Origin: Xanthomonas sacchari
GTDB taxonomy: Bacteria > Pseudomonadota > Gammaproteobacteria > Xanthomonadales > Xanthomonadaceae
Assembly: GCF_024266585.1 (NCBI RefSeq)
Contig: NZ_CP100647.1
Location: forward strand, 62,001-126,000
Length of the DNA: 64,000 nucleotides
Direction of reading: 5' to 3'
In this document: piece by piece, positions 60,001-64,000 of the stretch
Numbering within the stretch: the stretch's first letter is position 1
Layout: every line of letters begins with the position of its first letter
Made by a program: the position numbers and the translations under genes
Notes under the pieces: model-generated
Seen by the model: the letters and a program-made list of their open reading frames with translations, nothing else
What the model was told of the DNA's origin: nothing
Database searches by the model: none

Positions 60001-60936
60001 GCCGTTCGCATGCAGGTCGAAGGCCAGCGGCACGGCCGCAGGCGCATCCTCGGCCGGCGGCACCAGCAGCGACGGATCCAGCGCCTTGCTGCTGGCGGCG
60101 AACTCCCACGCCGGATCGGTGCGGCCAGTGAACACCAGGGTGGCGCGCAGCGGCGCCGGCGCATTGCCGGCGATGGCCACTTCCATCTTGTCCAGGTCGC
60201 CGCGCGCGACCAGGCCCAGGCGCGCCGGGGTGCGCCCGCGCGCGGCCGGCAGCACCGCGCTGGCGGTGAGGTCGGCCTTGTAGTCCTGGCCCGGCAGGTA
60301 GTCGCCATCGACGCGGAAATCGCCGCGGTCGCTGTTCACCACGATCTGGGTGGCGCGGAACTCGCCGTTGGCCACTTCCACGCCGCCGCGCAGCGTGCGG
60401 ATGTCGATCATCGGCTGCTGCGCCTGGGTGATGCGCAGGCCGTCGATGGCGATGCGGTCGGCCTGCAGCGCCAGCGGCACTTCGATCTGCGGCAGCGACT
60501 GCGGCCAGCGCGGCAGCTCGAACGGTTCGTCGCTCTTGGCCAGGTTGAGCGTGGCGTTGGTCAGCTCCAGCGCATCCAGCTGCAGCTTGCGCCCGAGCAG
60601 CGGGCGGATGTCCGGATCCAGGTAGGCGCGCTCGGCGGTGAAGTGGATCTCGTTGTAGCGGAAATCCAGGTTGTGCAGGGTCAGCGGGCCGGCCAGCGGT
60701 CCTTCGGCGCGCTCCCAGGTCAGGGTCGAGCCGGCCGGCAACCGCGCCACCACCTGCGCCAGCAATACGTCGCGCCCAGCCACGGTCTGCAGCAGCCAGT
60801 ACAGCGCGATCGCGGCCAGCAGCACCAGGCCGGCCACGGTCAGCGCCGAGCCCCACCAGAAACGCTTGCGCCGGTAGAAGCGCGGGCGCCGCGGTGGCGG
60901 CGTAGCGGGCGACGTCGGCTCCAGCGGCGCGCTCAC
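57097..60936 (-). CDS. tamB: Translocation and assembly module protein TamB
   Basis: TamB is a long periplasm-spanning beta-taco protein, anchored in the inner membrane, that works with TamA in outer-membrane protein insertion and with related AsmA-like proteins in phospholipid transport. The 1279-residue protein has a basic N-terminus, one membrane helix (about residues 31-50), long repetitive amphipathic beta segments and the conserved C-terminal DUF490 domain (ADVWSDPSMSQSEAMSYLVLGR, and GFGKYLSPKLYVSYGVSL near the end). The GTG start at 60936 overlaps the tamA stop by four bases (GTGA), so both are translated together. Confidence 0.96.
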   Translation of the reverse strand: MSAPLEPTSPATPPPRRPRFYRRKRFWWGSALTVAGLVLLAAIALYWLLQTVAGRDVLLAQVVARLPAGSTLTWERAEGPLAGPLTLHNLDFRYNEIHFTAERAYLDPDIRPLLGRKLQLDALELTNATLNLAKSDEPFELPRWPQSLPQIEVPLALQADRIAIDGLRITQAQQPMIDIRTLRGGVEVANGEFRATQIVVNSDRGDFRVDGDYLPGQDYKADLTASAVLPAARGRTPARLGLVARGDLDKMEVAIAGNAPAPLRATLVFTGRTDPAWEFAASSKALDPSLLVPPAEDAPAAVPLAFDLHANGKGGNADLRGELSRDGQKLVLDPSHLSLDNQVLTVAPLQLRAFDGQLRLRGTADLRDPDNAQLRFAVNASGMTFTTAPDPSTPDAPAVPIKLVEANLGVAGTLKQWATYGEATVARGKDSAKLQLDVRGDDRQAQLKQVRATMPSGTLDLGGNVAWVPELNWDVQGTLAGFDPGYFAPGWDGKLSGTFASQGKQLPARPDGSAAGYQATLDIPRLNGRLRSRALDANAKLALQGSQGEGKLQLSLGDSRLQAQGKVGDQLDVDAQLQPLQLADLLPGGAGSLRGSVQIKGRRDAPDVTADLTGSGLKWDGYGADSLSLRGRLPWRGNGGELALRGSAINAGVLLQTLSVDARGAVENLQLDAKTQNDMGALALAGQVRRDGARWQGALNTLRIAPAKGEPWQLRQAANFSVAGSAFSLSESCLAPGSGGALCVSADWPKQGLTLRGDALPLALVQPWLPPNSGRKMYLRGDLSIDGNFKPAGNAWQGSLRLASREGGLRLGDNARGELLRYDQFSFVTDFSAQHIHSKLGIGFQGDGFVDATVDTGWDTYAPLTGEIYMNMARLYWLELFSPDLVRPKGLVEGHVSLRGTRSQPAMGGDATLSNFTGELPALGLTLSEGKGRFDAQPDGSARIVASVKSGEGTLNVDGGLSWYGDRTPLQLNIRGTNVLVSNTAELRAVANPDLQFGIANKTMMLSGQVTVPSADIDLERLDRGTSLSEDVVVLDPADPEAAPSSPLEMDLRVTLGDQVKMAGFGLKGALTGAMQVRSRPGREMTATGGLDVSGKYKAYGQDLTITRGQLTWSNNIVSDPRINIRAQRQVADVTAGIDVTGRATAPHADVWSDPSMSQSEAMSYLVLGRSLSNTSSAEADQVTAAASALSAGSGLLASQLGAKLGFDDAGVSQSRTLGGSVVGFGKYLSPKLYVSYGVSLIGSGSVLTLKYLLGRGFDAEVESSTVENRGSVNWRKEK

Positions 60937-62714
60937 AGGTTGGCTCCGATGTTGAGGTAGAGCTGGAACTGCGAATCCGGATCGTTGAGGCCGTGGGCGA
61001 TGTCCACCCGCACCGGGCCGACCGGCGAGCGCCAGCGCAGGCCGACGCCGACACCGGTGTGCCAGTCAGGGGTATCGTCGAAGGCGCTGCCGCTGTCGAC
61101 GAACACCGCCCCACCCCACGGCCCGCCCTTGAAGTAATGCTCGTACTCGGCGCTGCCGGTAAGCACGTGCTTGGCACCGAGCGCGAAGCGGTCCGGCCGC
61201 GGCGTGCGCGGGCCGACTTCGCGGAAGGCGTAGCCGCGGATGCTGTTGTCGCCGCCGGCGAAGAAGCGCAGGCTCGGCGGCATCGCCACCAGGGCATCGG
61301 TCCAGGTGCTGCCGGCTTCGCCGCGCAGGATCAGGCGGTCGTTGTCGCCGATGCCGTGGAACCAGTTCACCCGCATGTGCGCCTGCACGAAGCTGGCATC
61401 CGACCCCACGCCCTCGGCGCCGCCGCGCAGGCTGATGTTGCCGCTGAAGCCCTTGCGCGGGAACACCTTGTCGTCCACGCCGACGTAATCGGCTTCGATC
61501 TGCGGATAGAACAGGGTGGAGGTCTGGTACAGCGCGCCGTCGAAGACTTCGTCGGTGGCATAGCGCCAGCGTTCGCGCAGCGCGTTGATCGAGGCGATGG
61601 CGATCCAGTGCTCGTTGATCTGGCCGCTGCGGCTGCCGGTGAGCTTGACGTTGCGCAGGTCGATGTAGTCGGTCTGCTCGTCGTAGACGCGCAATGAGGT
61701 GGTGTACCAGCCGTCGAGCCAGCGGAACGCCGGGATCCGGTAGCTGGTGATGAAGCTCTTGCGCTTCTGCGCATAGTCCAGCTGGGTGCTGAGCTTGTGC
61801 CCGCGCGCGTTGACGTAGCGGCGGTCCACGCCCAGGCGCACGCCGGCGCCGCTCTCGCTGCCGTAGCTGAGGCCGGCGGTGTAGATGCTGCGCTTGGCGC
61901 GGGTGAGGTTGACGTCCACCGGCACGTCGCCGTTGGCGTCGGCCTGTTCCGGCTTGGGCTGGATGTCGATCACGCTGAAGTAGTCGAGCTTGACCAGCGA
62001 CTCGCGCAGGCGGTCGAGCTTGCCCTCGTGGTAGTAGCTGCCTTCCTTCCAGTACACCAGCGGATCGAAAAGCTTCTGGTTGAAGTAGTCCTGGTGGAAG
62101 CGGATCGGGCCCATGTTGTAGCGGCGGCCGCTGTCCCAGCTCAGATCGATGTCGGCGGCGTGGTCGGCCCGGGTCACCTCGACCTTGCGCTGGGTGAAGT
62201 CGGCATCGAAGTAGCCGCGCTCGGCCAGGCGCCGGGTGATGGTGACCTTGCTGGTCTCGTAGACGCTGCTGACGAAGATGTCGCCCTTGCGCGGGCGGAA
62301 GTTCTTCAGATCCTCGCTCAGGTAGCGGTCGTCCTCGGCCGGGCCGGTGATGCCCACGTGGAAATTGCGCACCCGCACCGGCTCGCCCTTGTCCACGTGC
62401 ACCACCACGGTCAGCTTGTCGTCCTGGCGCGGCGCCTCGACGGTGATGGTGGGGGTGAAGTAGCCGAACGGCTCCAGCGCCTGCCGGGTCTGGCTTTCGG
62501 CCTGGCTCAGCAGGTACTCCAGGCGCGACTCGCCCTGGTCCTTGCCGATGGCGTCGTACAGCGACAGCGAGGCCTGGATGTTCTCGATCATCGCCTCGTC
62601 TGCGTCCTTGTTCAGCCCCTCGATTTGCACTTTCTCGATGACGCCGCGGGCCTCGGCGAGGCCGGCCAGGGAGAGCAGGGACAGGAGGGTGGCGAGACGG
62701 GGGATGGGTCGCAT
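60933..62714 (-). CDS. tamA: Translocation and assembly module outer-membrane protein TamA
   Basis: TamA is an Omp85-family 16-strand barrel with three POTRA domains. The 593-residue protein has a signal peptide (cleaved near AEARG, residue 22), POTRA domains to about 280 (VIEKVQIEGLNKDADE, GYFTPTITVEAPRQDDKL, YFDADFTQRKVEV) and a barrel with the Omp85 motifs FAGGDNSIRGYAFREVGP and GPVRVDIAHGLNDPDSQFQLYLNIG, ending in a hydrophobic strand. Coupled with tamB. Confidence 0.96.
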   Translation of the reverse strand: MRPIPRLATLLSLLSLAGLAEARGVIEKVQIEGLNKDADEAMIENIQASLSLYDAIGKDQGESRLEYLLSQAESQTRQALEPFGYFTPTITVEAPRQDDKLTVVVHVDKGEPVRVRNFHVGITGPAEDDRYLSEDLKNFRPRKGDIFVSSVYETSKVTITRRLAERGYFDADFTQRKVEVTRADHAADIDLSWDSGRRYNMGPIRFHQDYFNQKLFDPLVYWKEGSYYHEGKLDRLRESLVKLDYFSVIDIQPKPEQADANGDVPVDVNLTRAKRSIYTAGLSYGSESGAGVRLGVDRRYVNARGHKLSTQLDYAQKRKSFITSYRIPAFRWLDGWYTTSLRVYDEQTDYIDLRNVKLTGSRSGQINEHWIAIASINALRERWRYATDEVFDGALYQTSTLFYPQIEADYVGVDDKVFPRKGFSGNISLRGGAEGVGSDASFVQAHMRVNWFHGIGDNDRLILRGEAGSTWTDALVAMPPSLRFFAGGDNSIRGYAFREVGPRTPRPDRFALGAKHVLTGSAEYEHYFKGGPWGGAVFVDSGSAFDDTPDWHTGVGVGLRWRSPVGPVRVDIAHGLNDPDSQFQLYLNIGANL

Positions 62715-62929
62715 GGGCGTCAGAATACCGGCACCCCATGTGAAGCTGTTAACTAGACGTTTGTTAACCGTGACCGGGATGTCGGATGCGGCAGGCGCAG
62801 CGCAGTGATGCTTCGCGCTTTCCGCGCTAAGGCAACGAGGTGTCTACGCCACGAAGCGCAGGCGCCGGCTCCGCTTGCCAAGCCGCGGCGGCGGCGCCAC
62901 GCTGGCGGCCCGACCCACAGGAGCGCCGC

Positions 62930-63466
62930 ATGTCCACCGTGATCGAGACCGCGCGTCTGGTGCTGCGCCGGCTGGACCCCGAGCGCGACGCGGCACCGAT
63001 GCTGGCCCTGCTCAACGATCCCGGCTTCCTGGCGCACATCGGCGACCGCGGCGTGCGCGACGAAGCGCAGGCCAGCCGCTATCTCGCCGACGGCTCGGTG
63101 CGCAGCTACGCCGAGCACGGCTTCGGCCTGTATGCGGTGGAGCGCCGCGACGACGGCGCCTGGCTCGGCGTGGCCGGGCTGGTGCTGCGGCCGACCCTGC
63201 CCGCGCCCGATCTGGGCTATGCCCTGCTGGAACCCTATGCGGGCCAGGGCTACGCCAGCGAGGCGGCGCGCGCGGTGCTGGAGTACGCGCACACCATGCT
63301 GGCGTTGCCGCGCGTCTACGCGATCGTGGCGCCGGGCAATACGCGCTCGCTGCGGCTGCTCGCCGCGCTGGGCTTCGTCGCCCAGGGGCGCGTGCGCCTG
63401 AGCCCAGAGGCCGCCGAGGTCGAACTCCATCTGTGCGAACTGCACGCGCCCCAAGAGCACACCTGA
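62930..63466 (+). CDS. GNAT family N-acetyltransferase
   Basis: This 178-residue protein starts at the ATG at 62930 with ACAGGAG upstream. It resembles the RimJ/Acetyltransf_3 group: ETARLVLRRLDPERDAAPML at the N-terminus, LGYALLEPYAGQGYASEAARAVLEYA as the acetyl-CoA-binding motif A, and APGNTRSLRLLAALGFVAQGR as motif B. These enzymes acetylate amino groups of proteins or small molecules; the acceptor is unknown. It ends two bases before the DinB-family gene, so the two are probably one operon. Confidence 0.92.
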   Translation: MSTVIETARLVLRRLDPERDAAPMLALLNDPGFLAHIGDRGVRDEAQASRYLADGSVRSYAEHGFGLYAVERRDDGAWLGVAGLVLRPTLPAPDLGYALLEPYAGQGYASEAARAVLEYAHTMLALPRVYAIVAPGNTRSLRLLAALGFVAQGRVRLSPEAAEVELHLCELHAPQEHT

Positions 63467-63468
63467 GC

Positions 63469-64000
63469 ATGGAGACCTTGCACACACTGCGGCTGTTCGC
63501 CGACTACAGCCAGTGGATGAACCAGCGCCTGTATGCCGCGGTCGCGACCCTGCCGGACGCGGCCATCGCCGAGCCGCGCGGCGCCTTCTTCGGGTCGTTG
63601 TTGGGCACGCTCAACCACCTGGTGGTGGCCGACACGATCTGGCTGCAGCGCTTCGCCCAGCACCCGGCACGTCATCCGGCGCTACAGGCCATCGCGGCCA
63701 CACCGGTCCCGGCCGCGCTGGACGCGCCACGGGCCGACTGCCTGGCGGACCTGCGGACGCAGCGCGAGTCCCTGGACGCGACGATCGCCGCCTGGATGGC
63801 GCAACTGCAGCCCGACGACCTGGACGTGGCACTGCGCTATCGCAACACCCGTGGCGAGTCGCACAGCAGGCGCTTCGGCGACCTGCTGCTGCACTTCTTC
63901 AATCACCAGACTCACCATCGTGGCCAGGCCACTACCTTGCTCAGCCAGGCGGGCGTGGATGTCGGCGTGACTGATATGTTGGCGGTGATTCCGCAGGTGG
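63469..64000 (+). CDS. DinB family protein, cut by the window end
   Basis: The ATG at 63469 opens a frame that stays open to the last base, giving 177 residues of a four-helix-bundle DinB/YfiT-type metal-binding protein. It has FADYSQWMNQRLYAAVATLP at the N-terminus, GTLNHLVVADTIWLQRF with the first metal histidine, and HFFNHQTHHRGQATTLLSQAG with the paired histidines. DinB-like proteins include thiol transferases (bacillithiol, mycothiol, glutathione) and many of unknown activity. The final residues DVGVTDMLAVIPQV suggest that only a few codons are missing. Confidence 0.9.
   Translation, partial: METLHTLRLFADYSQWMNQRLYAAVATLPDAAIAEPRGAFFGSLLGTLNHLVVADTIWLQRFAQHPARHPALQAIAATPVPAALDAPRADCLADLRTQRESLDATIAAWMAQLQPDDLDVALRYRNTRGESHSRRFGDLLLHFFNHQTHHRGQATTLLSQAGVDVGVTDMLAVIPQV

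Overview
The window is a stretch of chromosome from a high-GC gammaproteobacterium of the Xanthomonadaceae, most likely Xanthomonas. Pointers are the GC-rich coding sequence, dispersed GTGGGAGGGGCTTCAGCCCC-type REP repeats, an S46 dipeptidyl peptidase, a large TonB-dependent receptor beside a TPR-sulfotransferase, and the gene order rsmG-parA-parB-cdd1. The genus is inferred from these features only. Coding density is high. The main atypical stretches are an AT-rich patch at about 5.88-7.26 kb, a lower-GC methyltransferase gene at 15.2-16.4 kb, an IS110-type insertion at 42.8-43.9 kb and an RHS locus at 50.1-56.9 kb.

Layout: 0-4 kb, end of a heavy-metal RND efflux operon (adaptor and CzcA-type pump). 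4-5.9 kb, a secreted DUF885 protein. 5.9-7.3 kb, two unknown AT-rich genes. 7.3-9.4 kb, a sugar epimerase, glycosyltransferase and LAB_N membrane protein cluster. 9.6-12.4 kb, cdd1, parB, parA and rsmG. 12.5-14.8 kb, a PPTase, a YeaQ-type membrane protein, a GFA protein and exonuclease III. 15.2-18.8 kb, an FkbM methyltransferase, an aldehyde dehydrogenase and a YjjG-type phosphatase. 18.9-25.3 kb, acetate uptake and activation: actP, yjcH, a DcaP-type porin, acs and a LuxR-type regulator. 25.5-31.7 kb, a tightly overlapping valine/isobutyryl-CoA catabolic operon (mmsA, acyl-CoA dehydrogenase, enoyl-CoA hydratase, hydroxyisobutyryl-CoA hydrolase, mmsB) ending in queH. 31.7-32.5 kb, two riboswitches arranged head to head. 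32.5-38.8 kb, mntP, a 2OG oxygenase, a TonB receptor and a TPR-sulfotransferase. 38.9-42.3 kb, a CrbS-type transporter-kinase. 42.8-43.9 kb, the IS110-family element inside a REP. 44.2-49.97 kb, a membrane double-AAA ATPase, gluconokinase and the S46 peptidase. 50.1-56.9 kb, a split RHS locus with a mini toxin and a candidate immunity gene. 57.1-62.7 kb, tamB and tamA. 62.9-64 kb, an acetyltransferase and a DinB protein cut by the window end.

Three systems deserve most attention. First, a textbook cobalamin riboswitch lies directly upstream of the valine catabolic-queH operon, followed by a hairpin that covers the ribosome binding site of mmsA. The operon makes a propionyl-CoA precursor, whose further use is often B12-dependent, and ends in the B12-independent epoxyqueuosine reductase, so the regulatory logic is coherent but unusual. 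Second, the IS110 element sits exactly inside a REP palindrome with a CT core on both sides. Its non-coding left end carries two short segments matching the two half-targets in the orientations expected of a bridge RNA. Third, the RHS locus is divided among three separately exported proteins, one a very short core-plus-toxin, with two small secreted proteins between them, one of which is frameshifted at a run of 11 guanines.

acs, actP-yjcH-porin and the LuxR-type regulator, together with the transporter-kinase 14 kb away, reconstruct the acetate switch known as CrbS/CrbR in Vibrio and Pseudomonas.
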